Source of the DNA: Acanthosoma haemorrhoidale
Lineage: Eukaryota > Arthropoda > Insecta > Hemiptera > Acanthosomatidae
Assembly: GCA_930367205.1 (NCBI GenBank)
Contig: OV884012.1
Location: 50,489,239 to 50,553,238 of the forward strand
Direction of reading: 5' to 3'
Length of the DNA: 64,000 nt
Of the stretch, positions 45,901 to 58,271 are shown in pieces. The notes under the pieces were generated by a model, which was not told the origin of the DNA, made no database searches, and saw only the letters and a list, made by a program, of their open reading frames with translations. Made by a program: the position numbers and the translations under genes. Positions within the stretch are counted from its first letter, which is position 1. Every line of letters starts with the position of its first letter.

Positions 45901-48900
45901 TCACCTTGGCATGAGCACCAGATATACCTACAGAAAGAAAAAAAAAGTAGCATTATCATAGGAAGCTGTAGAGGACTTTTAAGGAAGACGATCTCGAGGA
46001 AATTGTATCAAGCGCCTCAGTCCCTCTGCGATGCAAAGCAGCCAGGGGCTCCGCCCCGCGGCCCCATATACTCATAAATATTAATGGCCCCATTAGAATG
46101 GAAGAAAGACAAGGCGGCTCGCCTATTTGTGGAGGGGGGATCTCCGATGAGGGGGAAAAATGTAATTTAATGTTTTACTTGCATCTTGCCTATTATGGCC
46201 AAGGCTACCCTCAGGAACCGTTCTCAATGCTGTTTTCTGAATATCCCACCTGTAAGGGCTCTTATTAAGCCAGGAATAACAATTGGAATACAGCATATCC
46301 AAAAGAAATTTATTTGCACCCCACAGAGAGGCACTTAAACTTCCATGTGCTTGTCCTATTTTTGAAATTATACAACGCTAAAATCCAACATGCTGGCTTA
46401 TATACTTGAAATGTTTTGATGCCAAAGATGTAACATGTTGTTAATAACGTTTAGACTTACATACCTGTATGAAATACCTTCAATGATACGTTTGTGAACT
46501 GAACGTATCAGTTGCGTAAAAGATATTTTAAATCATTTTGATGAAACTAACAGGTATTTTTGTTCAAGGATACGTAACTTTATCTGTTCACCAATCTCGC
46601 AATAATATGTAATGTCATATATAATGGAAAATATTCTAAATTGGTGAAATATTGACATAAAAATGTGTATTGATACCGAATTTAAACGTAGTTGACTTTG
46701 TATTCAATCGTAAATTATTTTCACTTTTATTTTTGTTCTATGTCTCCCGTTATTGTGTTTTAACAAACACCATATCAGGCTATTGAAAAAAAAAATGTGT
46801 TTCTGGGCACAATATTCAGATTACAAAGTAAATTTATTTGGCAAATAAAAAGGCCTATTACATCATTAAAAAAATAACAATGTAAAATAAGATTATTTAT
46901 CTGAACTTAGCAAAAAAAGTCATAGATGGATCCACATACAAACAAAAAAACAACAATGCAAAGTTTGTAAAATACAATTAACTTAAAACCATTTAAATAT
47001 TACAAAACAATGTAACATACAACAGTAAAAATCAAAGAAGGTGTCTGCTAAACATTTATATAAATAGTATACAATGAGATAATTATATAAATACAAAACT
47101 AAAAGTATGAAACAGGTATATAATAGATATACCTAATTATAACCCTAAGATATATAGGGTTTACTAAAGAAGTCCCGAATAAAGTAGAACTTGTCTATTA
47201 ATGCGTAGCAAATATTTCTGGAGACTTTAATCACGAAAATGTTGATATTTAGTTCATTAATTTAAGACTATTTACAAACTAAAGGTTAGAACTCCTAGTA
47301 GGTATGCCTTTGTAATTTTGTGCATATGACATGGAGGTCTTAATTAATGTTTTGAATTTAGATAAACACTGGATTTATCGTGCAGGTTCTGGGACTCGCC
47401 CTTTGCATATAATAAAATCGATTCCATTAAAAATACTTTCACTCAGTCGTGAGGGACTGCGACTGTTAGATGAAAGTGCACTTTGAACAGATTAAAGAAC
47501 AACGGATTTCCTTGACTCGCAGAACGGAGTGCAACAATAGAACGAATGCATGATTCCTCAGAATTTTCCTCATGAGCGAACCCAAGAGAGGGGCCATTAT
47601 TGACTGCAGTCACTCAAAGAGAACTTCAGCCGCAGGAGCAAAAACCAGAGCTTAATCGCTCCCCCGAACACCACTCCAACTTGCAATTAAGTAATTGCAC
47701 TGCACTGGGTATCCTTCCTCACGCAAAAAATCACTGAGTCATAGATCTCCCGGGGAGGGGGCAGAATTACAAATCTCCCTCCTATAAACGTATTACTTAA
47801 AAGGGAAATTGTTAGAAGTCGTAAGTTAACTCTGAATTGCTTTCAACTTAATTGGTAACTGTACTATTAGGGAGATAATGCATTATCTTGAAAACTGTGT
47901 GTATGCCTAGGCTTCGATCCTAATCAGTTCTTCTAATGTGTTGTGTTTGTACTGCTTCTTCTTGATTCCTCACTGGCACAGCACTAAATCCTGTTAAAAA
48001 TAGCAAACTCAAAATGTTCTTAGAAAATTGCCTGAATCTGTGATGTTAGGTTGGCTGGACATTTATTTACAGTTATTTACATAAATAACAAAAGTATAAA
48101 GGTGAAGAAATTATTCGGGATAACAGTTTAGTTATGGTACGTTTCCTCTATCCAAAAGGAGAAGAAATAAATTAAATCATACACAAAGGTGGTTAAACAA
48201 TTTTACTTTTCGTGTAAGTAAAGATATAATATACAGTAGACAGTAAATTTATTAAATAAAAACAGTTCAGTTTATTAATGTATGTCAGGTTATTTGAATC
48301 TCCAGATTTTTTTTATTAGGGATATTCATTTGATTTCATTCATTTAATAACAATAAATTTATTTTCCTGGGACTATATCCTGTAATAGCAAACTTATTGT
48401 AATTTATTTAACATGAAGTGCGTTCTTTGACATTGTCAGTCACTGCTAAAATTTACAATGTACAAAAAGACTAAAAAAATAAATGCAAATGAAGTAAGAA
48501 AATATACGATAATACCATATACACATGACAGACACATGTTTATCTGGATTTAAACATATAAAACAGAATAAATGTAAACAAGATATAAAAAAATATATAA
48601 ATATACAAAAACATGAACTTAATTATATAATATAATTGTTATTATAGTTACAGTCGGCAGCTTGGAACCTTTCTTGAGAAAATAAATAAATTCAATAATT
48701 TATTATTATTATTATTATTTATTATTTAATTTATTTACTATTCAGTAAATAAAAAATAATATTATATTGGTTACTTATTGGTATTTGATCCTGGGAGGCA
48801 TTTCTGAGACATGTTCTTTCATGTGACAAATATTTCATTTTAGCCAAAAAAAAGAAACAGTGCCAAGGAAAAAGTAAATTGTGTACCTAGAGAGTGCTTT

Positions 48901-49710
48901 GTGAAATGAGGCTAAAAAGCTAAATGAGGTAAAGGAAATTGAATTGAAACTGTGGACCGGAAGAAATTGGTGCGATTGACTAGCACAAAATGATACAGAT
49001 GTCATGTAGTGGATAGTCCCTCGGGAGGCCAGCCTGGAGGTTGAGAGATTAAAGCCGAGGAATCGGGTGAAATCTGCTCCCTATAGCCTTTGCCGTGCGT
49101 CCTACCCACTCGCGCGCTGCATTAAATATTGTTCTCTTGTGGCCTCTAAAGCCGCCTGTTCCGCCAGTTTTTCTGCCAGCTCACTGGGTACAGCACCTCC
49201 TCTCATATTTACAACCATTTAAGTAATCAAATTTTCGTCCTCATAAAACTTTTTTTTTTCTTAGTATAGCGTAAGTACATTGTTTGAGGCAAGGATTATT
49301 TGTCACACAATTTTTTTGTTTAACATTGTTTTTTTACGGCCGCAATTGTTGTTGCGATTAAAATCACTAAATGATTAATCCGGCCGGTCAATTCAACCCA
49401 GCACCATCATGACTTTCATAAAACGAACGGCATTAGTTCATTACTGAGACCACCCCAGTCTACCCTCAAAGTTAATTATTTTCAAATTGAGAGGAAGTAT
49501 TGATAGAGGGTAGTAAAGTAAGCATCCTGTGAAAACAAGGACACACGAGCAGTAGCAATGCTGTGGTGATAATGACCAGTTCTATTCACATAAGCCGTCA
49601 CGGTGTGAGATTACTGCCCGTTCAATTTCTGTAGAATGCATTTCATTGGATGGTCCCAGACTAGAAGTTCTTATCAAGTCACGGCTCGGTCCGAATAAGT
49701 CTTGATCGGT

Positions 49711-50036
49711 AATTTCATAATGCTAAGAACATGCAGAGGGCCTGAGCAGAACTTTTTACCTGCCTCGTGACTTAATGGAAGTCACTGATAGTTCCCTGTT
49801 ATTTTTAAGTAAGCAACTACATCCTTCCAAGCAAGACTTCCCTACTTCCCAGAATCCTTTTCTTATACATATATGTTTCAGCTTTAGTCCCATACACCAC
49901 TTGAGCCCAGACATTCGACCCAGTATGTAGTAACGGAACTCTTAATATTTGTATAGACCAGTGTTTTGCTTGTACTTCATAATAAAGCTATTCTTTCTTT
50001 TCTTTTAAAAGACTCCTCTACAAAGATTATTTAACT
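49711..50036 (+). repeat. 5' LTR
   Basis: Aligns over its whole length with 52937-53275. Shared blocks include GGCCTGAGCAGAA, TGGAAGTCACTGATAGTTCC, CAAGCAAGACTTCCCTACTT, CATACACCACTTGAGCCCAG and GTACTTCATAATAAAGC, which carries an AATAAA polyadenylation signal. It ends TTTAACT, followed by GGCACACCGAAC where the primer-binding site should lie. Confidence 0.85.
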
Positions 50037-50689
50037 GGCACACCGAACAGGCACCTGGCAGTATACCTAGTAAATTCACGGTAGTCCACCATCTACAGAT
50101 CCCTCATTTGGCAACGGACAGTGATACCACTCCGATAGCGGGAGAAGGCCGATGCAAATACCTCTGGAAAGATACCCCACAGGACAGGACTTCGGCGATA
50201 TTGGGTACTGATCTATTTCAATAGATTTTCACCAGGTAATCACCTATCTCTGAGGAAGTTGAAGGAAAAAAGAAAGCTGGACTTCATTAAAGACAACATT
50301 CACTTGGGACCTGCGAACTTCAAGTCAGAAGAGAAGATGGTTCGTCATCAAGCCGAGAAGATCTAAAGAAATATTCTCAACATCTATGAGTAATTCCTGA
50401 ATTATAAGATTGCTTAGATAACAGGACCTGGGATTGTTTGACTACGTCTCTGACGGACAGGCTAAGAAGGCTCGAGGAACTATTAACAGGAAGTCTGTTC
50501 ACTTGAAGGTGCGTTTCAACGCTTTATGCAGGTTATACAAAAACAATAAATTTAATACGCGCTTAACCATCTTATTATTAACGACCTGATACAAATGAAT
50601 TATATTTAATAATGAATGAAAAAGAATCAGAAACTCTTGTAAGACATGAACATATAAATAAAGATAATAAAATAAATCATCCCATGACT

Positions 50690-51900
50690 TAACCTTTCTA
50701 GAACTGGACGATATGGAGACAGAAGAAGACAGGTTAATAGAAGCAACACCTAAGGACTTAGAAGAATACAACCAAACTTTACAAGAGCCTAACCCAGAAG
50801 CCATGGAAGACGAAGCTAGTGTAGTAGCAACACAGCACTCCCAAGACTCTAGTAATGAAAAAATTTTATAACCCCAAACGACAAAGCAATAAATGTTGAA
50901 AAAAGTCAAATATTTATACAACGAGGAGAAAAAAACATTACCACAAAACCTTTCCAAAAAACAAGACACGTTATAGATACAGCATAAACCTCTAACTATG
51001 GACTTGGACGAAATTACGTTAGAAATTTTAAGACCAAATATTGTGAAACAAATGTTGAAACCATCAGAAGTGAATTGGAAAGAATTTATAACAAAACACA
51101 AGAATTAATAAGAGAAAACTTTCCGACTGTAAAAATAAAACGTTAAAAAAAAAAACGTACTTTTACATACGTTTTGACGTACTTGACGCAAACAAACAAA
51201 GAGAAATGGTTGAAAATTATCATACTGGTAAATCATTTCACAGAGTACTAATTGAAAAATTAAAAAATTAGGAATAATTGAAAAAACTAAAACGGACTTA
51301 CTATTGACCTAACATGAGAGACCTCATTTCAGACTTTATCAAGAACTGCCCTGCATGTAGAACAGTTAAATATAAACGCAAACCTATCAAAACAAAATAT
51401 CAAGTTACCCCTACGACAGACAGACCAATCCAAATACTAATGGTGGACACCCTTAGGTTAAGGACTACAAATTTTCACAATAGTAGACACATGTTTAAAA
51501 AGAATGTTCACCAGAACTGGAAAAGCCTGTAACGCTATCAATGTATTTGAAGTTTTGACAGAGTACTTGGCTCATTTCCCCAGCCTTATTCGTATAAAAA
51601 TGGACAACGGACAAGAATACAATAACAACCTTATAAAGAACATACTGACATCCCTAGGGCTCGGACCATAATACATAACACCCAATCACCCCAATTCACT
51701 GTAGTCCTAGTGAATCCAATAAAGCCCAATCCACTTTGATAGAAATTTTACGAACCGTTAGGGAAGAAAATAGAAACAAATTTAAAACTATCTATCATTA
51801 ATCACATTCAATAATTCTTTAAATCAAAATTTATAAATGTCTCCCAATGAGATTACTTTTGGTATAATAAAAGATCCTAGTAAAGAAGAGGCATTAATAA
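50690..51900 (+). pseudogene. Errantivirus-like pol remnant: post-RNase H region and integrase, disabled
   Basis: From 50690 the frames read an acidic segment (DDMETEEDRL), then NVEKSQIFIQRGEKNITTKPFQ with TRHVIDT, the linker between RNase H and integrase in errantiviruses. A broken integrase zinc domain follows: H-T-G-K-S-F-H and, at about 51330-51360, C-P-A-C, giving the HHCC pattern. KRKPIKTKYQVTPT and MVDTL (start of the catalytic core, first Asp) come next, and then a frameshifted TIVDTCLKRMFTRTGKA-like stretch. At least six stops or frameshifts interrupt it. Integrase would insert the cDNA, and this one cannot. Confidence 0.7.
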
Positions 51901-52154
51901 CAGAACCACTTCTTCAGCAATTATCATGAAAAGCTCAAAATAATACAAAATAACATCAGAAAAAGCATTACTAACAAAAAAGATCAAAGAACCAACAAAC
52001 TGAATAAAAATCGAGAAGACCCCGAAATAGAAAAAGACAAACTTAACGTTAAACGAATAACAAGAACAAAAGACGAACACAGATAAAAACCTGTTATACC
52101 TTTTATTGACAAACGAAATTGAAAAAAAGTACACACAGATAATGTAGTTAGAAA

Positions 52155-52806
52155 ATGAAAAAGCAAAAGGAGACATTTTATAGCACAAGAACAAAATGTT
52201 TTAGATGGAGAACAGATGTCCATCTGATACTGACAGTGACACTTACTATAGCAGCTAATAATAATAATAATAGTGATAACATTAATAGAATCATGGAAGT
52301 AATCAACGGTATATACGAGTATAGGGCCCAATATGCTATGCACTTTACCGAACTTTACGAAATATTAAATTATTTAACTGTACAAATACTAGACACAGAA
52401 CAGTCTTTGGAAACATGTAGAATAGAAATCCCTCATGCTAACGTGATAAACCATGCATTGCAATCTATCTTTTACCTGTGTATTTTATCTTGTGTCTGTA
52501 CAAATTCATGTAATAACCATTATAATACCAAACAATTCAATTTTGTACAATACACAACAAACCATTGTTGGAACATGTAACTATATAAAATCCAACTCAT
52601 TTTGTATTAACATTAAGAATATTAGCAATGATTGCATATCTAACGCATTGAATAAAAACTTAGATGAATGTATCACCGCAAATGTTGTAACTCCTACTCC
52701 TTACATTCAGTATTACGATTTTATAGATGTATATTTAACTTTTAATTTATCATATGTATTCATTGTAAGCAATAGTACCTTACATATACACTTACCCTTT
52801 TATTAA
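52155..52806 (+). pseudogene. Possible env-position remnant of the errantivirus-like element
   Basis: Two overlapping open stretches in different frames (52155-52580 and 52453-52806) lie between the integrase relic and the 3' LTR, where errantiviruses carry env. The first reads NINRIMEVINGIYEYRAQYAMHF-type helical sequence. The second has a hydrophobic start, several spaced cysteines and repeated N-x-S/T sites, compatible with a membrane glycoprotein remnant. The sequence similarity is not decisive, so the assignment rests mainly on position. It is fragmentary and frameshifted. Confidence 0.35.
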
Positions 52807-52925
52807 GTTAGATACTAAGGAAATTATTTAGAACCAAATTGAGAAAATTTATTTAGAAACTAATGTATGGTCTATAAAACATGTTATTTCTTAATATCAC
52901 CATCCTGCCCAGAAGTTCAGGAATT

Positions 52926-52936
52926 AAAACGGGAGA
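52926..52936 (+). other. Polypurine tract before the 3' LTR
   Basis: An AAAACGGGAGA-like purine run ends directly at the AGTTA start of the 3' LTR, as expected for the plus-strand primer site. Confidence 0.6.
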
Positions 52937-53275
52937 AGTTATACAATGCTAAGATAATGCAAAGAACAAGTAGAAGGCCTGAGCAGAAATTTATACCTGC
53001 CTTGTGCCTTTATGGAAGTCACTGATAGTTCCCTGTTATTTTTTAGTTAGCAACCGCATCCCTCCAAGCAAGACTTCCCTACTTCCCAGAGTCATTTTCT
53101 TATACATGTATGTCTCAGCTTTAGTCCCATACACCACTTGAGCCCAGACATTCCACCCAGTATGCAGTAACTTAACTCTTAATATTTGTATAGACCAATG
53201 TTTTGCTTGTACTTCATAATAAAGCTTTTCTTTCTTTTCTTTTAAAAGACTCTCCACTACAACGATTATTTAACT
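52937..53275 (+). repeat. 3' LTR
   Basis: 339 bp, AGTTATACAATGC...TTTAACT. It contains an internal duplication near its start (AATGCTAAG / AATGCAAAG) that is absent from the 5' LTR, and an AATAAAGC polyadenylation signal at about 53218-53225. Confidence 0.85.
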
Positions 53276-56200
53276 GGTGACAAGCGATCCAGTGCGGCTC
53301 AAGTGACTTTTGATCGAATCCACCTAGTCCTAGGGAGTCTATCATTAGTTGATTTATTTTTATTGTATATCACCTCCGCTATACATACTTAACATGTAGA
53401 TTGCAGCTTAAAACACTTTAAAAAAGAGAAACACTGTAAAGTGTTTATAATTTGCCTCAAATGTAGCATTTTGTGAAATTTAGATTGTTATTTAAATGTT
53501 GAGATAGCACAAAGAACGTTTATCAGGTAAAAACAAAAATTCAAAAATCATGGACTTGACTGCTACCGTTCGTGTGAATGAGCTTAGTCTACACCTAAAA
53601 GTGGTTAGCAGAGGCACGATGTGTTATCTCCCTAGGTCAGATAAAGAAGTGGAGACTGTCTACCCCTGTTGACAGTTAGGAATTTAAATATGGCAGGAGT
53701 CGCCTGGAAGGACGTCGGATCATACATATTTACCTGGTGCTGCTCTGATCCCAACTCGATGATATACTGGCAGCCTCTGATGCTTCTGCTGCCTTGGCCG
53801 ACCTCCACCGAAGAGAAATGTTTCATTACGGAGGAATTGTAAAGCGGGTCCCGTTCTTTCAGGGCTAACCATGGCGCTCTAATTCACCTCACCAGCCCTC
53901 CTAAATCTTTCAACCCTTTCCTCTTTATTGGTTCTACTGGTCAGGGGGATTTCTCCTACCTTATATAAGTGCGATATGTTTTCATTAGCTTTGTAATAAA
54001 TCCAAATCTCTGGGAAAATTTTCAATCTGTATTTCGTGATAGGGTCCACACTACATAACGTGAAGAGTGCATAATGAGAACCATATTTCTATTCATAATC
54101 AATTATCAAGGAAGCAAGAACCATAAATGACTATATTTTCAAGTTTTTAAGATTTGGCAACTAGATAATTTTATAAATTTATTTACTGATCAGTAGCCCT
54201 GCAATGTTTTGCAGAATAGGGATTTTAATGTCCTGAGGTATCAGGGTGTGGCTGTTATCGCTGCTGTTTGTTCTAAATTACTTAGTACATATTTTCTTAA
54301 TCGTCGCGATAAATCTTCTTTTAAACGAATTAAAAAAAAATCGACTATTGTAGTCTGCTAGCATGACAGTTAATACCAAATTAGTATTGTTGGTTCCTAA
54401 AATTTCATTTTATGGAATATCTAATTGTTTCCGTGTAACAATCTTTGATGTGTGCTTAATCACGGAAAAAAAGGTCTAATCCCAAATCTGTAATAATTTC
54501 TCAACCTTGAATTGATATAACTTGACTACGAAATCTAGTCAGAAAACAGCTTTGTCAAGATTTTTTTACCGCACACTTCCCGTTACTATGCTTATAGTGC
54601 GAAGCTGATATTTCTAAATATATTTATAATATTTCAGATCGATGTAATGTCATTTTTGCGTCCCCTATCGTAAAAGTTTGCAGAGGAAAGGCTTTGCAGA
54701 CACAACAACAAATAAAGAGAAAGACAGAGTGACATTTTTTACTGTGAGTTGATTGAGCTCATATATGTGAGTGTATAAATGAGTTGCAACGTTTGCTGGG
54801 AGATTTGCTTGAGTTTATAAAACAAAGAGAGTTTCCATCAAATTTACTTGTGGATCACATTTGGACTGTGTGTCGGTGTCAGGTCCTGATAACATGAAAC
54901 TAATATAAGGGTAAATCAGGATTGCTAATTTTGATGAAGTTGATTTTGACAGATTGGCGACAATCTACTACCGATGTAGCTCATCAATTACAATTCATCA
55001 GCTCAACATTGTTTTGGTTCTAGAGTACCTAACAACTAATTATTACCAATCGTGTAAACCTACATTCTTTACATGTTATCGGGACATGATTCACGCATAA
55101 ATTTATGTCGAAACGATATGCACAAATAAACCTGGTGAAAACGCATCAACTCAATTACATTTTATATGTCACAAAACGGTAATTTGTTGTTTGAAAGTGA
55201 TAATATTCTAACGATACATAAATCAGTAAAGAGGCCTTCATAATTTCTACAATATGCATTGTAAATTATATGAATTGTTTTGGACATTTTCAACTCCCAG
55301 CACTTTTGAGTAGGAATCGTGCTTTTCTTCTCAGAAAAAAAAAAAGAATCCAGAATGTCCTGAGTGTGTGAGCTGCGAAGAGCGGATGTGCCCAAATGAA
55401 GCGCTGGGAGAACCGATACCTTAAAACAGATTACTGCTACTTAGGTGCTGAAGTGTACACAAGATGGGTCTCACAATGAAGTTGTAAGCGGATTAGAGAG
55501 GTGAGGGAGCTCTGACGAAGTTTTGATTCTAATGTCCTGTGAGGGTCGTGCAGGGTTTAGCGGCCGGATCTCCTGCTTTCGCCTTATTCATGGCGGTTAC
55601 TGGCTCTTCGTTGAATCGAATCGCCGCCTTATCCTACACTCCATATAGTAAAAATTCGACTGTTGTCATTCATTATTTATATCATCCCTTATTATCTACC
55701 CACGTTAACAATTCATTTTTCACCAAGAGCACGATATCGTATAATTGTACGTCAGAAAAAAAATACAGTGCTATTACAATTTATAATACGAAATAACACA
55801 GTAAATAGATAAATTACCTAGTTAATCTAATAGTCAGTACGCAGTTTTTTAATTTCCTTATTGGTACAATCAATAAATTTACGAATATACACTTCTTAAA
55901 ACAGATAAATGAGAATAAACATACGATATCGAGATATTTTGAGCGCTTCATAATATATTAATAGATATTTTGGCCTAAAATGTAACTTCTTCAGCTAATT
56001 AACTAATAAAATTTTTACGGCAACCATTAGGGTAAAAATATATATTGAAACTAAATACGTGATTGTTGATAGTGGCTCTCAAAATTTATTTTTGGAATAT
56101 ATTTATTTATTATTCTATTGATTAATTTCAAATCTTAGATCTCCAAGCAAATCTACATTATTTACACAGTCGCCATCACACTGATCCTTTTTATCCAGAA

Positions 56201-57688
56201 CATTTTGAAAAACTAACTTTTGAATATTTCTTCTGACATTCTCGTTGCAATATATAACAGTTAATAAAAATACAAGTCGGGTTAACAGAATTAAATAAAG
56301 GATTAGTAAATGTAAACGGTGAAACAAATTATATAAACAAAATAGGCAATTAAATACGGATTCTATATGTTATTTTAGAGTCAATAATGTTTCTTGCACA
56401 AGGACTTTTATAGAACAACATATTGAGACCTTAGATGGAGCCTAGAGAATGATATGTTGCCTTCCAAGGAATCGGCGGGAGCGGACATTATTCTATTTTC
56501 CATATGCCACCACTGGAGGGATATAAGGGAACAATGGGATTTGATTGAGGGGTGGCGGGCGATCTAAGCCATGGAAACGTATTTGTTACGCGCGTGTCAC
56601 GTGACTGCTACCCCGTCGTTTATGGCTCTAATTGTGTCTGGGGTGAATAACGAACGGCTCTTTCCGTGCTCTGTCGCCTACCGTTCCCTCAGTCTCGCCC
56701 GAGAATCCACTCCATTTTTGACTATACAAAGATATTTAGTACACAGTTTTGAGTCTTTCAGGGTTGTTTTTATGTTACACTATGCTTATAAGCAGTAAAG
56801 AACTTCATTATTACTATCAAAATTATTGATGTTGATTCTGTGAATACATTTACAATTGATATGAATTACTATCCTGTTATTATTCTTTAAAATAATAATT
56901 GACATCAACGGCATAGACATAAAATCTACTTGATTTTGGAACATGCCCGATTTTTCATTCAAAACCCACATTTTAAGGCGAACAAACTTCTTGCAGACCA
57001 AAATGTTTTACAGATTTCTGTCATGATTTCTAGAAATTTTCCAGCAATTCCCTAAAAAAATTTTATAGTTAAATACTAAGTTGTAATGGCTAGCATAATT
57101 GCTTAATGACATGTTCAAATCCTTAGATGGTTATTGAATCCATTTTGTTTCTATAAACAGAAGTGGATGGTTCCTAATAGGATAGCCATCCTATTCACCT
57201 TCTAATATGAAGGACTAAAATAATTAATTAAAATAACAAACAAAATTCAATAATTAAAACCACAACTGAACATAAAATTAATAAAACAGCACTTCCTCTT
57301 CATTTTTCTGTCATATTCATTTTTCAAATACGACTTCTACAGGGCTGAGTTAGTAGAGTACGATATCATAAAAAAATTGTATTAGCTGAAGGGGAGAATC
57401 GTGAGAAGACAAAATCTTTGATCACAATTACTTATTTATTATTATTTCAATTATTTTAATATCTCCTAAAGGCAATTATTTATCAAGAGTTTCAGATGAC
57501 CTTTGAGCCATTGCTCAAAAGACACTAAAAAAAAATAATAGTGGTGACTAATTATTACTTCTGTGACCAAACCTCACGACGTCACTTAAATAAATTAGCT
57601 ATATATAATATTATATGTTTACAACATAACTTCCTGTAGATACTGACTGTTATTTTCGAATAACAATGGTATACGGGCCAACATACTA
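53276..57688. other. AT-rich region without recognised genes
   Basis: GC-richer islands lie at about 53640-53880, 55500-55640 and 56440-56720. The last two contain short open frames of balanced composition, but no domain that I can name. The rest is AT-rich and shows nothing I recognise. Confidence 0.5.
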
Positions 57689-58269
57689 CGAGGATTTTGT
57701 GACGAGAATTTTTATTTATTATGTTATTGTTGTTGTGACATTTTTTATTTATTCATTGATGGCAATTTTGTACCGTTCAAAGTAATCCCCCTCAAATATA
57801 ATACACTTGTGCCAGGACTATTTCTAGCCTTCTAAGCACATTTCAAACTCACTTTTCCATATAGCTCTTAGCTCCTTCAGCGACTCTTCTTTTTATCTCA
57901 TCAATGGATTCAAACGTCGTCCTTTCAAGGTTTTTTGTAACTTTGGGAACAAGAAGAAGTCGCAGGGAGTCATAGGTGACTAATACGCTGGCTGAGGTAA
58001 CACAACAGTGTTGTTTTTTTGCTTAAAAATTACGAACCATCAGTGAGGTGTGAGCGGGCGCGTTATCATGATGCGATTTCAACGAATTGTTTTGCCCCAA
58101 TTCCGGTAGTTTTCGTCGGATCACTTCCCGTAAAGGGCGCATTACTTCCGATTAATATACTTTATTGATCATACGATCTTCTGGGAGGAACTCATGATGC
58201 ACTACGCCAATGGAGTCAAAATAAAAAACAGTGATTATGAAATTCTCGTTACTTTTTTATCAAACCTTG
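57689..58269 (-). mobile_element. Internally deleted mariner-type transposon with both TIRs
   Basis: The left end CGAGGATTTTGTGACGAGAATTT and the right end, read on the minus strand, CAAGGTTTGAT-AAAAAAGTAACGAGAATTT form inverted repeats, with GTRACGAGAATTT exact but for one base. Both are flanked by TA (57687-57688 and 58270-58271), the mariner target duplication. The 581 bp interior holds only the second half of a transposase. Full mariners are about 1.3 kb, so about half is missing, from just inside the 5' TIR. Confidence 0.82.
57749..58239 (-). pseudogene. Mariner transposase C-terminal half, disabled
   Basis: The minus strand reads, across frames, VFYFDSIGVVHHEFLPE, VMRPLREVIRRKLPEL, then HHDNAPAHTSLMVRNF (second catalytic Asp), a damaged SPDLAPCDFFLFPKL (MTPCDFFLFPKL, keeping the third Asp), and the C-terminal WHKCIIFEGDYFERYK followed by a stop at 57751-57749. 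The N-terminal helix-turn-helix and the first catalytic Asp are absent. Several frameshifts are present. Known role of the family: cut-and-paste transposition. This copy cannot make an active enzyme but could have been mobilised in trans. Confidence 0.85.
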
Positions 58270-58271
58270 TA

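Larger units (their letters stand above)
39572..49710. other. Long AT-rich region without recognised genes
   Basis: No coding gene that I can support. It contains two tRNA-like pol III promoter relics (separate entries), a 19-T run at 45440-45458, a (TTA)n tract at about 48699-48720, and several GC-richer islands in the AT-rich background: about 43170-43340, 45990-46160 (with TCATAAATATTAATGGCCCC), 47500-47770 and 49010-49190. An 82-codon minus-strand frame at 40388-40636 (with KWYSRYPKKEHRWY) looks less random than most but matches no family I know. Confidence 0.5.
49711..53275 (+). mobile_element. Degenerate errantivirus-like (Ty3/Gypsy) LTR retrotransposon with both LTRs
   Basis: Two direct repeats of about 330 bp flank an interior of 2.9 kb. 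The 3' LTR begins AGTTA and ends TAACT, the AG...YT-type termini known from gypsy-like errantiviruses, and is preceded by a purine tract. The interior holds scraps of the pol region after RNase H, a broken integrase and a possible env remnant. Gag, protease and most of RT/RNase H are missing, since an intact member would be about twice as long. The LTRs differ by many substitutions and small indels, so the insertion is old. I could not find a convincing 4-6 bp target duplication. Confidence 0.82.

Noticed and set aside
50499..51101. 200-codon minus-strand open frame
   Set aside because: It is the antisense of the errantivirus-like pol remnant. The sequence is low complexity (Phe/Ser/Leu-rich), and the plus strand gives recognisable family motifs.
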